Numbered from the stretch's first letter, positions 24,835-39,375 are shown. The stretch: 64,000 bases of DNA from Vigna angularis (GCF_016808095.1 NC_068973.1:9668501-9732500); one strand, 5' to 3'. Numbers and translations are program-made. The notes: generated from the sequence alone by a model not told the origin.

Positions 24835-26785
24835 ATATAATAAATTTATATAAACATATATATGGAAAGTTTACTAAGCTAATTGTAAAAACTGGTGAGT
24901 TGTCTCCGGGTCCCACAATGGTCAGGTTTAAACGGTAGAGAGGGATGAGTGTCCCACAGTGACAGAAAGAGATGAGAGTGGGGGAAAAGTTAGGCGAGAT
25001 TTAGGAGTTGACACCTACGAATGAAAGGACCCACGCGCTTCTTGTTTTAGCGTCATTCACTCTCTAACAAAACCCGCGTCACTCTTTGTCGCGCCGCCGA
25101 TGCCACATGTCGCCAGCTCTCTCATTTTTGTCTTTTCATCTTTGATGTCCCTCTCCAGTGGGGCCTGGCTCCTTCAACCTCTTCAACCTTATGCCACACA
25201 CTATTTCTCATATGTTTTTCTATTTTAAAATTTCTTAGTATAATTCACCATCATTTACTCATGAGCTTTTTAATCTTATCCTAATATTTTATGGGAGATT
25301 TTTCCTTTTTATCTAGTTAAACAATCTACAATTTATGAGTCTTGTAAAAGGTATTATTTTGCTTTAACTAGATTCTAATATACCTTATCAATTTTAAGAA
25401 AATACGATATGTTTTGTTAAAAATATTCTCAAGATGGAAATTTTATAAGAATCCATATTTTGTAATTTTTAATTTTCACTTAATTTTTATAATTTTAAAA
25501 TTAATTTAATTGTTAAAAATATTTTATTTTATTCTAAGAATCAGCTTTTAATGAAAATGTTTGTAATTCGATGTATAATAAATAAAAGAATTGAAGTTAC
25601 TTTGAAGATTCATTTTATGATTTATAAATACGTTATATTAGTACAAATTGATCTATTAGAAGACATTGATATGATTATTTCTATTAGAAGACATTGATAT
25701 GATTATTTCTATAAAATATGTGTGATTTTCTTTAAATGCATACTAGCGTCAAATTTATCCACTATATTAAAAAAATTGTAATTGAAAAACCGTTAAGATA
25801 AATTAAAATAATAATCTTCAATTTGAAAATAACAAAACAAATAACTCAAATTTTAAAGCACTGTTAAATAAGATTTGCTAAAGGACTGTTGGAAGACAAT
25901 AAAACTGAAAATTAAAACAATAAATCATAAATAAAGAATTCAACTTAAAAAAGATTAAAAGAAACGAGGAACTGTAAGAAAGATAAATGTATTCTGAAAA
26001 TAGATGAAAAGAAAGAGAAATTATAAAGAATAAATCATTATTTTGAATAAAGCATCAAATAAATTGGTGAGAAACTCATGTGTACTGTTTCTCATTTTGC
26101 TTCTTAATTCAGGTTTATAGAATTCCTTGTAAAATTTGACTTTTTGTCGACTTTAATTACAGAATTTATATATACATTTGCAGAGCCACCCATCCAACTT
26201 AAGATTTCAAATCCTCCAGGTTATCTTATAACTACCTGTGCAAAATATCTTAATTAATTACATAGGTTATAATCATAACAAAAACATAAGATATAAAAAT
26301 CCATGACATTTTTTCAAATTATTGATAATTTATTCGTTATGGTTTAGATAACACTGTAGCCTATATTCATATATTTAGAGTAAGAAACGGTTTTCCAGTG
26401 AATAACATGTAACATTTAAATTAGAGATTCTATTAATCTAATATAAACATATATTAGCATAAAATTATATGAAATGTGGAAGCAAAAAATCAACTTTCAG
26501 CCATTTTGCTTATTTTTTTTTCTAAACCTTTGCTCTCAAAATACAATGATAATGTATATAAAGTCAAAAGTAGCTTCAATGATCAAACCAAAGAAAAATA
26601 TCCAATTTTAAAGAACTCCAAAATCATTATAGAGTTTTGAACGTTTGAACACTTGTTGCAGGAATCACTACACCTATCCACCACACGTTTGAAACGGTTT
26701 GAAAAATAAACCACATTCAAAAAAAGATCCTAACTAAAGTAAAGAGAAAATTAAAGGAGATGACATAGTAATAAAAAAAGAGGCA
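24406..26785. other. Intergenic DNA with one GC-rich island
   Basis: Most is AT-rich, with an (AT)n run at 24802-24827 and a perfect 28-bp tandem duplication at 25653-25708 (CTATTAGAAGACATTGATAT type). About 24885-25200 stands out as GC-richer, with CGCGCC, GTCGCC and CACGCG words. It looks like a promoter or a gene relic, but no open frame supports a gene. Confidence 0.4.
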
Positions 26786-27260
26786 ATTACTATGTTATAA
26801 CCTCTTTGCTGCATAAATGCAACAAAGAGACCAAGGGTAATAATAAGAGACCAAATATAAGAATTATAGTGATTGTTCCTCTAATAATGAGTATTCCCAT
26901 GTATCACAATGTATTAAGTCTCACATCATAAGCTCATAACTCTAACGAATAAATCATATGTCTATCATAGGTCACAATTAAATGAATTTTCTCAAAGTAA
27001 CTAGTTATGTGCACAAAATAATTTAGAAAACATTAAACCAGATAAGAGTTTTATCAAAATGAAAGTATGTACATGATTGTCATATCGCATAACCAAGTCT
27101 AATTCATGTTACATTATCCTTAAAATTCTTTGGTGGCATGCCTTTAGTTAAAGGATTAGAAATCTTCAACTTAATGTTAACATGCTCAATGACCACTTTC
27201 TTTTCTTTAACGTGTTCTTTTATGGCTAGATATTTAATATCGATGTGCTTATTTCAACTT
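26786..27260 (-). pseudogene. Ty1/copia 3' end: RNase H tail and adjoining LTR-like sequence
   Basis: On the minus strand from about 27252 down to 27115 one frame reads like the C-terminal end of copia pol, after RNase H: KHIDIKYLAIKEHVKEKKVV, then ISNPLTKGMPPKNFKDN, then a stop. This NPLTKG..P.F motif is diagnostic for the family. The sequence below it (26790-27110) would then be the 3' untranslated region and LTR, but no partner LTR exists in the window. The upstream part of pol is unrecognisable. This relic is not the same piece as the plus-strand copia fragment at 5.7 kb. Confidence 0.75.
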
Positions 27261-30200
27261 CCACTTTTATTATTTCAATTCCAATCTTACCTAGAATTAA
27301 TCGTTTGTTTGCAAACCAAAAAGTCGCTGAAAACCTTAGATAACATGGGGATGAAAGAAGATGTGATGAACTTTTTTATCATTCAACTAATTTAATGTAA
27401 TGGAAAAACATTGATCATGGATTTCCTCAATTTAGTCAAAAATATAAAAATATTTAATTAATTTAATTACGAAACGAATATAATGAATTTATTTGATAAA
27501 TTTAAATATTAAACATAATTATTAGCCTATTACATTATTTATAACTTATCATTGTACATAAATAAAATAAAAAATACATATTATGTATTTATGATCATAT
27601 ATAATCTAAGAAAATTTAAAAATGATATAGATTTCATCTAATATTTTCAATTTTGTTATTAAACTTACCAATAAAAATAAGTTCATAATAAGAACTTACT
27701 TATCAAACCATCTGATAGTTGGTAAATTTGGCCCATAATGCACATGTAATTCTATTCATTATTTAATAAGTAAATTAAACATTAAAAAATTTTGTTTTCT
27801 CTATCTAATGTCACATCAACCGATTAATGTATTGTTTATTGTATAAACATAAATTATCGACAAACGTACTTGATGCTAATATAAAATTGTATCTATTTAT
27901 TGATAACATATTTTTTATAAATACAAGTGTATAATTTCATATTTTCTTGTAATTTGGTAATGGTGTTTCAAACACTCAATTGAATAAGTAATAAAATATC
28001 AAACGAGTGTAATCTAAATAATGTCAAAACGTATAATTGAAGAAAGTCTTCTTATTATAAAGTAATTATTATATAAAGAAAAATGCTTAAACTTTATAAA
28101 ATCTTTAAAACATTATAATTTGTTGAATCTTATTGAATTTATTTTCAGAATTAAATATCTTAAAGGAAATTATAGAATCGAAAAATGATAATAAAAACTT
28201 ATTTAAGATTAATAATGTCTCAACAAAAATAATAGAAATCGATCTTATTCTTGATTGAAAAAAATATCAATTTAATAGATAATTTCATATTATAAAAAGT
28301 CTGAAAAATATAATTTAAATAAAATTATGATATATGTCAACATAAATAATTTTAATAATAAATAAAAATATCGAATTCTTAAATTTATTTTAATCATCCT
28401 AAATTTTGTAGGGCTTCCTGTCACCTAGTTAAATAACAAAAATTTAGGTTATATAGGATGTACATATATATAAAAATTATGTCAGAAATAAATAAGAATA
28501 GAATACATACGTGATGAATGAAATCTCTTTCATTGTGATGATTGTTGAAAAACTTCCAAACAAATGTGACAAATCCTTGATGCTACATCTTTGGATGGCC
28601 ACATTTATGAATTGTCCGTAATCCTCCAAAATCAATACCATTGTGATTTTTTCTTCTTCCACTACTACCACACTAAATCACTACACTACCACTATTATTG
28701 GATCCATCGCCATCAATAAGATTTTGGTCTCAAAAGTTCTGATTTGCCACGGTAAGCCAACCCTAATATGCCATCACCATCTACTATATTAATCAACTTT
28801 AAATAACTTTTTCTTAGTAAATTACCAGAGTTTAATCTTTCCAAGTTTGAAATCAATTTATGCTGGGTTTAATTGATTACTCAGATCATTTTTATATTTT
28901 GAATTTTGTTCTAATAACATACAAAGTATTTTTCAAAAAGATATTTTCTCTACAAAAAATTCTTTAACCTTCAACTCAGTAATTGATCAAGAGTTTTTTT
29001 ATCAAATCTCAATTAATGCAGAAAGTGAATTATAAATCATCATTAATGCACTATTTATAGTGTTTATCATGTTGATTATGAGTTCATTTAAATCAATCAC
29101 AACTTATGGAACTATTAGTCCTGAAATTCAATGAACAAATTACTTGTTAAGTCAGACTCACCTTTGACTAAATTCTCTCATACAGTATCCAATTTCTAAC
29201 ATCCGATTCTCGATGTCCGAACTTCACTAAATCTAAGCTATAAATCTCGATTGACAAAACGAATAGGTCTTTAACCGCACACACTATAAACCTTATAAAA
29301 ATAATTATGAATCCCTAAAATTTCTGACTACAAATAGTTTTAAAAATAATCAATTTACTATTTGTAAAAGTGACTTCCAGATTATATATTCTGCAAATCT
29401 TTCAGAACCAATGAAATGCATTCTAAAACATTCTTGCTGGGACATATAATATTTTTAGGAATGAGTTTTCCGAAACAAATTTTCCAAAACGAGCTTTTTT
29501 CGAGCACAAGCCCTCTCTCCATCTTTCTTCTTCCTCTGCAGTGGACAACAGATATGTAATAGCAGTAACGAAGCTACAATGGGACGGTAGCAGTGACAAC
29601 AACGATAGAGTGTTATAGTGAGAGAAGGATATTTTAGTATTTTTCTCTCGTAATATAGGGGTGCAGTTGATAATAATGGGAGTACAGTACGAGAAAATGA
29701 TTTTTTTTTAGCTTACTTCCTTTGTTTTTCTCTCGTTCATCTAGGCTTTGTAGCCCATATGTCAAAGACAAAAAGTACCTTTACCAAAAAGGGGACAATA
29801 TCTACATGCACTATCGTTATATTTTTATGCATCTTTATGTGAGAAATATAAAAAAATATTTTTTCATATTACATAATTAAAAATATATATATTACTTAGT
29901 GTTTGGATTATACACTTTTGATATATATATCTTTATGTGACAAATTCAAAATTTAATTCTTTTACGTTCATATTTGATAATCCCAAAGCTTAGTTCTTAA
30001 TAAAGCACAACATTAATTTTTTTTATCCAGAAGTTCTTTACAGTCTAAAAAGACTTAGTTTCAAATCAGGATAATTTTATAATATTATCAGTCTATTCAT
30101 GGTTAATTAATGTTATTCAGAATTAATATTTTGTAAAGTTTATATAATTGTTTTTGTGATGGTAGGTATTATCATTAGGGTTGTGCTAACCAGTTTTTAA

Positions 30201-30975
30201 GAATATTGTTTAAGGTGTAATTAATAATTATTGATTTTATTATTTTTGTGTTAAAATGTGAAATAATATACTCTATTAATTAAAATTGATTCCATTGTAT
30301 TTATGTTAAAATCTGAAATAATTAATTTCACTAATTAAAATAGTATAAATTTATATAACAATTTCTAAAGACAAAAATACAATTATTTTGCCTTTATGTC
30401 TATGATGATTTTCTAAACACAAAAACGACATAAAAAAAGTTATTGGTAACATTTCAATTTTTCATATTCAATTATCATAAGATTAGTTTTAAATGCAACT
30501 CTCTTAACAACTATCATTATTATCATAGTTATTTATATCATAACAACTATCAATATTTATGTTATTTTCTTTATCACATTTGTTATTTTATTTTTATTTT
30601 TATTTCTATTTCATAATAATTTCCAAAAAGAAATAGTCAGATTATTTAATTTAATAATGACTCGTGTAGTTATAAAACCACTTCAATGAAATTATGTTTA
30701 TATATTGTAACTAATGGAGATTATTTTTATTATTTTAAAATAAATTTGTCTTTTCTCACTGTATAGAGTAGTTTGAAGAATAAAGTTATTTAAAAGGAAA
30801 GTCATTAGAAAGAAAGGCTATTACAAATTCTCCTTCTTATCATATTATTGGACTATAGTTTATTAAATAAGTGCTTATTAAATAAAATAATAAGATGTTG
30901 TGTTTTTTTATATATATCTTTGTCTATTCTTCTTATTTAAAATATAAACAATTTTCTGTTTATTTTTGTCAAACA
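27261..30975. other. AT-rich intergenic DNA, nothing recognised
   Basis: Only short frames occur. The stretch 29450-29760 is somewhat more mixed in composition (CTCTCTCC, GGGACGGTAGCAG) but encodes nothing recognisable. No terminal or long direct repeats were found. Confidence 0.45.
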
Positions 30976-30980
30976 ATTAT

Positions 30981-33261
30981 TGTAAGGAATGAGAAATTCA
31001 TAGAAAGTGGAGAAGGACAAGTGTTTGCAGTTCGGTTTTGGCAGTGATATATATGAAATTTTCAAATTCACGTTTCACTTTCTGCATGCACCATCTCACT
31101 CTAACTTTCTGAATCCTTCTTTTCTCCTCCTTCTCTCTAGAATTCCTTCATCTCACTTCATCTGTTCAAAAATCAGACAATACCTAAGCAATCCGGGTGT
31201 CAAAGGTTTTCTTTTTCACCGATCAAATTAGAGTTTAGAGTTGGTAAGTTTCATCCTCCTTAATCCTTGTGAAATTCCAAAACTTTATGGCACATGCAAG
31301 CCACGATTATGGTTGCATGTGTTCATCAGCTTCTTATTCTCATTTCTGATAATGTTCTCAGTCTTTTGGTTGATCCTTTCTTTTTAAATCGGTGATCTTT
31401 AGGTGTTTTTAGATTTTCTTGAAGTTCAAACAATTTCCTGAAGGTGTCAAAGCTTTCTGTTCTGTCAAGAGGTAAGGGAAGCTAGTTAATTTAATTATTT
31501 GGTTGTTGATGTATGAAATTGATGTTTGATGGCTTTGCATGGGTGTAAAACTGAATGATTGTGTGTTCGGTAGTGTTATTGAAGACTCTTAAGTGTTGTA
31601 TTCATGTTGATTGTGATTATGCTTAATTTTTGTTCAGTGGTCGAGTGATTTTGGGGGGAAGTGTGATAGTAAAGATGGAGAATTTGTGTTAGGTGTGAGT
31701 TTTGTCTATATATTATAAGTTGGGAAGAACGAAGGTAATTGGTAAAGATTTGGTGTTGATCATAATTCTGCAGTCATTCTGCAAAATTATGCAATTTGCT
31801 GAGGGTTCCTCACTGACCGTTCGACTTTCTTATTGTGTTCGGTCTTAACTGAGTTTTACTTCTGTAAAGCTTTTCAGTTACTGACCGATCGGTATTGTAT
31901 TAGTATTCTGTTTTAATCATAGCGATCGTTCTTAGTGAGGTGTGTGATCTCTTAGTAGCGATCGGTCTTAGTGGGTGTGTGGTCTCTTATTAGCGATTGT
32001 TCTTAGTGGATTGTGTGGTCTCTTATTAGCGCTCGTTCTTATACTAGTGCTCAACTTCGTACTTGTATTAGGTCTTAAATGCGTTCGGCCTAAGTTATAG
32101 GTGTTTGGCTTCTCATGGGATTTACATGTTCATGAATATTCGGTTATGATTGGATAGTAGTTCTTGTACATAGTTCGGTCATATTGTTGTAACGATCAGT
32201 CTCTTAGTAGTGATAGGTTTTATGAGTAGTATTCAGTATAAATCTTAAGTGTTCAGACTAAGCTGTAGGTGTTCGTCTTAGGTCATAGCGCTCGGTCTTG
32301 TACTAGTATTTCGTCTAGTACTAGCGTTCAGTCTTGTACTGGTACACAGTCTTGTAATGGTGTTCGGTTTCCAACGTTCACAGGGTGTTCGACATTGTAT
32401 GTAATTTACATTATTTTTTGAGAATTTGTTAATTTTAACTACGCGAGTTGTTATGCAATTATAAGATATTATATTTCAATTTGGTATGAAAGATAATTCC
32501 AAGGAGGAATGTCTCAGTGAATGTGTATTGAAGTGGTAAAGTATGCATATGTACAGTGAAATCCATGGAGTTCATCATGAAATTCTGATGATTATAATTC
32601 TCAAGTAGAGATTGGTAATGCATTGTGTGAGAATGACAGGAGGTCCTAGCCCATAGGTTCTTGGGTGAGTTATAACGGACTAATCTCGGGTGACAACTGA
32701 TGGTTTTCCAGTTACTACACCACCCGGGTGCAAGAACTGCCTCAAGCTATATATTCATACAATCCGGATTGTCAAGTCATTGGTTTGGTGATAACATGTA
32801 TTATCTGGTTATCTTGGTATGCTTGAAATGCTCGTATGTTGCATGTTTGTATATACTTATTTTAATTGAATGATTCATATGATTTATTAAATTACTCTAG
32901 CTTACCCTTTTGTTTTCTATTTTGTTATGTTTTTTCGTTCGATAATTCTTCTTTACAATGATCACCTTTTGGGTGTGAGTAGAGGGAGAAGAGTGTTTGT
33001 TGGAGTAGGCGTTGGATGGCGAGAACCCTGCTGTTTAGATTATGACTTTTCCGTCATATAATTGTTTATAGTTTTATTGTGAACCGTTCGGTCACAACTC
33101 TAACTAGTTTTGTAATAATATAGAAACTTTGTAAAGTTTTAAAATTTTATGGTTATTTTGTGATAATTGTAAGGTTAACTTTATTTCCAGTAATTGTCCT
33201 ATTGTATTATTATATGATAACTCCTTTATATAGTTTTATGCTATATTTTTGGGATGTCACA
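30981..33261 (+). mobile_element. Solo LTR of a Ty3/gypsy element (2281 bp)
   Basis: It starts TGTAAGGAATG, ends GGGATGTCACA and is flanked on both sides by ATTAT (30976-30980 and 33262-33266). There is no second copy and no internal coding region. Read on the plus strand, its middle (32638-32770: GGAGGTCCTAG, CCAGTTACTACACCACCCGGG, TTCATACAATCCGGA) corresponds block by block to the minus strand of the intact LTRs at 46.8 and 54.1 kb, so the families are related but well diverged. A 5' pyrimidine-rich stretch followed by GTTGGTAAGTTT parallels the intact LTR's leader. Unequal recombination between two LTRs is the usual origin. Confidence 0.75.
31915..32050 (+). repeat. ~36-bp tandem array inside the solo LTR
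   Basis: About four units of the type AGCGATCG.TCTTAGTG...GTGTG.TCTCTTA follow one another. Downstream to about 32400 single words (GTTCGGTC, AGCGCTCGGTCTT) continue in a looser form. The intact LTRs further right contain a 35-bp array in the equivalent part. Confidence 0.65.
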
Positions 33262-33266
33262 ATTAT

Positions 33267-34472
33267 TATTTTCTTCTAAAAAAATTAATTATTTAAAAAA
33301 TATTTTCTAAAACATATTCATGTTAAGTATAAATGTATTATCTTATAAATCTTATTTAATCTATAAAACTATATAGAATATAGAAAAAATGATTAAGGGT
33401 TCTACTTCATTGTAAAGAAAATGAAGTAAAAGAGAAAAAAAAATCAGAAACACCGATACAATTTTTTGTAAGTACTTCATGGTAAGTTTTCTGACTTCAT
33501 GAATTGAGTCTTGAAAAATCATACATGACATGACAAAAAAACATCATGCTTAACATTTGCATGTATCATAGCTTTCAAATAAGTACTGAACACTTTACTG
33601 TAGAATAAGTACCAAATTGGTAAAATAAATATTAATATATTTTACTTAATTTAAACATAAAAATTAATTTTATTAATTTATTTAAATTTAATTTTAAAAA
33701 TAATTCTTTATTATTGTTAATTTTTATTTAATAAACACATATGATCATCATTAAAAAATAAATATTTGTCAAATTATTTTAATTATTAATAACATTCAAA
33801 CAAATTAATATTTTTTTCAAAGATTATAATTTTAAATATATTGAATTAACTAATATATGGGAATATTTATTGTATTAAAATAATAAATTAAATATATTTT
33901 TAGTTCCTAATTAATAAAAAATTAAAATTTATAAATATTCTAAATTTTGATAACTTTAATTCTTAAACTTTAAAAATAAATAAATATAATTATTTGATTA
34001 TGTGAACTTTGTGTTAAATTAATTTTCAATGACATTATAATTATATATATTATTTGACACCTTTTAATTTAAATATTAATTTAAAATAAGGTTAAATATA
34101 TACGTAATTCTAATTTTTAATTTTTAATTTGACGTACATATTTACCTGTAAAATAATGAATAACGATTTATTAAAGTGATGATTCCGTTACGACGTGTCT
34201 CTCCTCTCAGTCCACGTCATCTTGATTGCATTTGAAAGTGTGTCTCTATTCAGAGCTGGTAGCAAAATTGCAGACACACCCCTTTTATTTCCTCTGCCAC
34301 GTTGTTTTTACGTGGGTCACGGGGAGCCACCTGTCGGCTATGCTTTCATTTTTGGGGTCATGCACTTAATTTTCAGACCTGTTTCACATGCTCATGACAC
34401 TCGCTTCCACAACACGGTGCCGTATTTCTAGTTTTTTTTTTCTTTTACTTTTTAATTAAATCAATTTCTTCA

Positions 34473-34525
<53 letters not shown>

Positions 34526-34647
34526 TATTTAACGGCTTGTGTGAGAACATCAGTGTTATATACATGTTTTGACCAAGATTATTTATATTTGATTATAATT
34601 TTTTTAATATAAAAATAACACGATACTAAATGAAATAATATTTTTTA
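33267..34647. other. AT-rich spacer with a GC-richer island and (AT)n
   Basis: 34180-34430 is GC-richer (ACGACGTGTCTC, GCCACCTGTCGGC, CACGGGGAGCC) and holds a 78-codon frame without recognisable content. It may be an old promoter. An (AT)n microsatellite lies at 34477-34523. The rest is featureless. Confidence 0.4.
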
Positions 34648-36039
34648 GGGTTAAATATATTTTTAGTCTCTATATTATCAAGCGATTTTAGATTTGGTTT
34701 ATCTTTCAAACTTTAGTACATTTTGATTCTTATCCTTAAGGAAACTGTAATTTCTCGTCCTTCAAAATCAACGCTGCTAAAATTAGGCTGATGTGGTTAA
34801 CAGTGTGTCATATCACTCTTCCTTTTTCTGAGTTTGGGTATGTCACGTTTCATGCCACGCTAGAAATTAAAAATTTGAAATTTAAACGAAAATGCTATCA
34901 TTTTCTCTTCCTCATTACATGGATCATTCTTCCTTCCTGCATCAAATCTCTCGTTCTGAAACTCCCCTCTCCAATCAATGATTATAGTCCTGTAGACAAC
35001 TCCCAATGTGTTCTGAATCATTGGTTGCTTCACTTAGTATGTTCTCCAGTTTTTACAAGTTAGAGGCACGATTTTGGGGTTTATAAATTAGGGATTTTTA
35101 TGGTTTTTTGTAGGTTCCCATGGTTGTGTGAAAGAGGCTTTTGTGATTTGGGGATTCTCAAAATAAAAGACATATGCAACTCAAAATCAATCTGGTGTTT
35201 TAAGGTCCCGATTTTGCTAAACAAAACATTCATAACTTGAGGTATTATTCATGTTTGGCAACCATCTTTAAAGCCAGTTCCCATGGTGTATTTTTTCCCA
35301 TAACTTGTTTGTAGTAGACTAAAATTGTAAAATGCAAAAGGAGACCATCGTAGTGGAAAAAGGAAAAAGATAATGCAGCAAGCAAGCAATTGAACCAAGG
35401 TTCTGTTGACAGGAAAAATTGTAGAGCTATTTTTATTTCCTAAATCTCCTTACCTTGCTAATGAATCATGTTCAATTATTATGCCTTTGGTAAATTATGA
35501 AGAATTGGTGAATTATTATCATAATACACACACACATAATGGGTGGGTTTTCTGATGATGAAGTCCTAGTGACTTCCCAAAAATGATGGTGACGCAACAT
35601 CCTTGAAGCTACTCATCAGCGGTGAGTGGTCGAACATGGATCGCGACCTTGACGCAGGAATTTTCCCCTACTTCCATGGGGAAGCAACATTGTAACAGAG
35701 AGACGCAGAGGTAGAGCAAATGGGAGATGAATTCAGTTGCTCGAGAAAGAAAATGTGAAGAAGAGAGAGAAATTGAGAGACAAAGAGAAAAAAAAAGAGT
35801 ATGTTCTCCAAAAATGTTAGAGAGAGAAAGCAATATAATTAGAACTGGAGAGAGAGGGCGTTTCTAAGTTTACAGCGTGGCACATTGTTAGCCACCTCAG
35901 CCTAATTTTAACGACTTTGGTTTTGGAGGACGATAAATTACAATTTCCTTAAGGACAAGGATCAAAGTGTATCAAAGTTTGAAAGAAGGACTAAATCTAA
36001 AATTGTTTGATAGTTGAGGGACTAAAACCATATTTAACC
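34648..36039. mobile_element. Mutator-like (Pack-MULE type) TIR element with captured gene sequence
   Basis: Terminal inverted repeats of about 170 bp (34648-34818 and 35870-36039) begin GGGTTAAATAT. They match through TTTTAGATTT, CTTAAGGAAA.TGTAATTT and AAAATTAGGCTGA. Such long TIRs with this opening are known from non-autonomous Mutator-like elements in legumes (from memory). No transposase is present. The interior carries a piece of a kinesin gene (minus strand, 35570-35677) preceded by CT-rich leader-like sequence to 35850. A clean 9-bp target duplication could not be confirmed. Confidence 0.65.
35570..35677 (-). pseudogene. Captured 5' end of a kinesin-4 (FRA1-like) gene
   Basis: The minus strand from ATG at 35677 reads MEVGENSCVKVAIHVRPL, then TADE and a TAG (35609-35611), and in the same frame LQGCCVT. 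This is the start of the kinesin motor domain of the KIN-4 family (VKVA..VRPL, QGC, CVTV). After about 35 residues similarity stops. The upstream 35680-35850 is a CT-rich sequence resembling a plant 5' UTR and reads open in the same frame, which explains a 74-codon ORF. Without the ATP-binding loop the fragment has no motor function. It sits inside the inverted-repeat element, so capture by transposition is the simplest reading. Confidence 0.7.
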
Positions 36040-37400
36040 TTATGTTTTATGTTGATTATAATTATAATGGATATAAAAAATGAATACAGTAATATTTTTG
36101 TATTAAAAAAGAAATTTGTTTATATCAATTATAATTATAATTAATAAAAAAAGTTAATACATGACTTTTTTGTAATAAATAAAACTTTTTATATCGAATA
36201 TAATTATAACTGGTATAAAAAGTCAACATAATAACATTTTTTTAATAAATAAGAAACTTTCTACATGAGTTCTAATTATAATCGGTATTGAAAGTAATTT
36301 TTTAATTTTTTTTATTTGTAAACAGAATATTCTCAAATTTCTAACTCTCATTCTTCTTATTCCATTTTCTTACTTTCGCCTTCTTTTCCTTCATTATCTG
36401 GTAATATGTCTTTTTCTTCTTTCTTCCCCAATACGTGAGGCCCTATGCAAGCCCAAACCTATTAGCTGCCACACTTCTGTCAACAATCAAAGCATATAAC
36501 TGTAGAGCTCATGTTTGAGACCCCATCGATGCAAACATTAATGCCATTAGTGCGAATGAAGAATACACGACCTCTAGTCTTCTTAGTGATACAAAGTTGC
36601 ATTACCCAAGGTTGATGCTCCCTTTACCACCATCACATTGTGTGTTCGATAGAAACTGTAACTCACTAGCGATTGTTTCTTCCTTTCTTCTCTTTGTTTT
36701 CTTTTTTGGCTAATTTCTATGAGTGAACGTGGGTGCTGAAAATTAAAGATGAGATAAATTGATGGTGAAAAGGATCAAATATGTGTCTGTGAAAGTCGAA
36801 AGTGATGGTGACGTTGGTTATAGGCGTGTGTGAGTGTTGGTAGGACTATAGTGGTTCTGTTCTATGTGAGTTTGTTGTTGGAAGGTGAGGATTGGTTCTG
36901 TTGTGGTCATGTGATGATGAAGAGTTCTAAAATCTGTTGGGGGAGAACCGAAAGGCTATGTGATAGAAAAGTTTTGATGTGTGTTCCATGGTGGAGATGA
37001 ATGGTCGTTATGGAGATAATAGGTGTGTGGAAGAGATAGCCCTGTCATTCTGTGGTTGTTGAGTGAATTGAAGATGATGTTGGTGTGTGGAGTGTTAAGG
37101 GCTACTTGAGGTTGTTAGTGGTTAGTAATGAGTTCTGGAACAAAGGTTGATGATGGAGATGGAATTGAATGTGAGTATGATGAAGATTCAAGCTCATGAT
37201 GTTTGTGATGAGCTAGTGAAAAAAAAGAATATATATACCAATTTTGTCTTTAACTAATATAAAAATGACATTTTTATTTCAACTATAAAACCAATAGAAA
37301 AAGTCAATATTTTTTATACCTTTTTTCAATAGAAGTTTAAGAATGGATATAAAAATATTTTTTTACACTAACATGTTCAATCAAAACTTTCATTTTTAAT
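36040..37400. repeat. Repeat block, possibly a non-autonomous DNA element with subterminal arrays
   Basis: At 36045-36300 about three degenerate ~85-bp units share ATATCAATTATAATTATAA, GGTATAAAAAGT and TTTAATAAATAAGAAA. Related words return in other orientation at 37230-37350 (ACTAATATAAAAATGACATTT, AGAAAAAGTCAATATTTTTTATAC). The middle 36340-37200 is more mixed in composition and carries no recognisable gene. This layout resembles elements with subterminal repeats such as CACTA types, but no CACTA terminus was found. Confidence 0.35.
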
Positions 37401-39114
<1,714 letters not shown>

Positions 39115-39375
39115 TCTATTCAAGTATTTTTTTTACAAGTCATTTTGGCTTAACCGAGTATTCTTTTAACAAGTCATTTGTAATTCAATTAGGGTATTTT
39201 TATACAAGCAACTTCTAGCGCAACTTAATTTTTCATTTGACTCCAAGCCACTCATAACTAACATCATTCAAGTATTGTTTTCACAAGTCACTTTTAGCTT
39301 AAACGAGTATTCTTTCACAAGTTGCTTCTAACATAAATAAGTATTCTTCCATAAGTCACTTATGGCTTAAATAAG
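39115..39375. repeat. ~45-bp degenerate tandem repeat
   Basis: Units share ACAAGTCA.TTT, GCTTAA.CGAGTATTCTTT and neighbouring words; about five imperfect copies. Confidence 0.55.

Noticed and set aside
34639..36048. 9-bp target duplication around the Mutator-like element
   Set aside because: TATTTTTTA on the left and TTATGTTTT on the right do not match well; similarity is no better than expected for AT-rich flanks.
36040..37400. CACTA transposon
   Set aside because: The subterminal-like repeats suggest it, but no CACTA terminus or 3-bp target duplication was found at either end.
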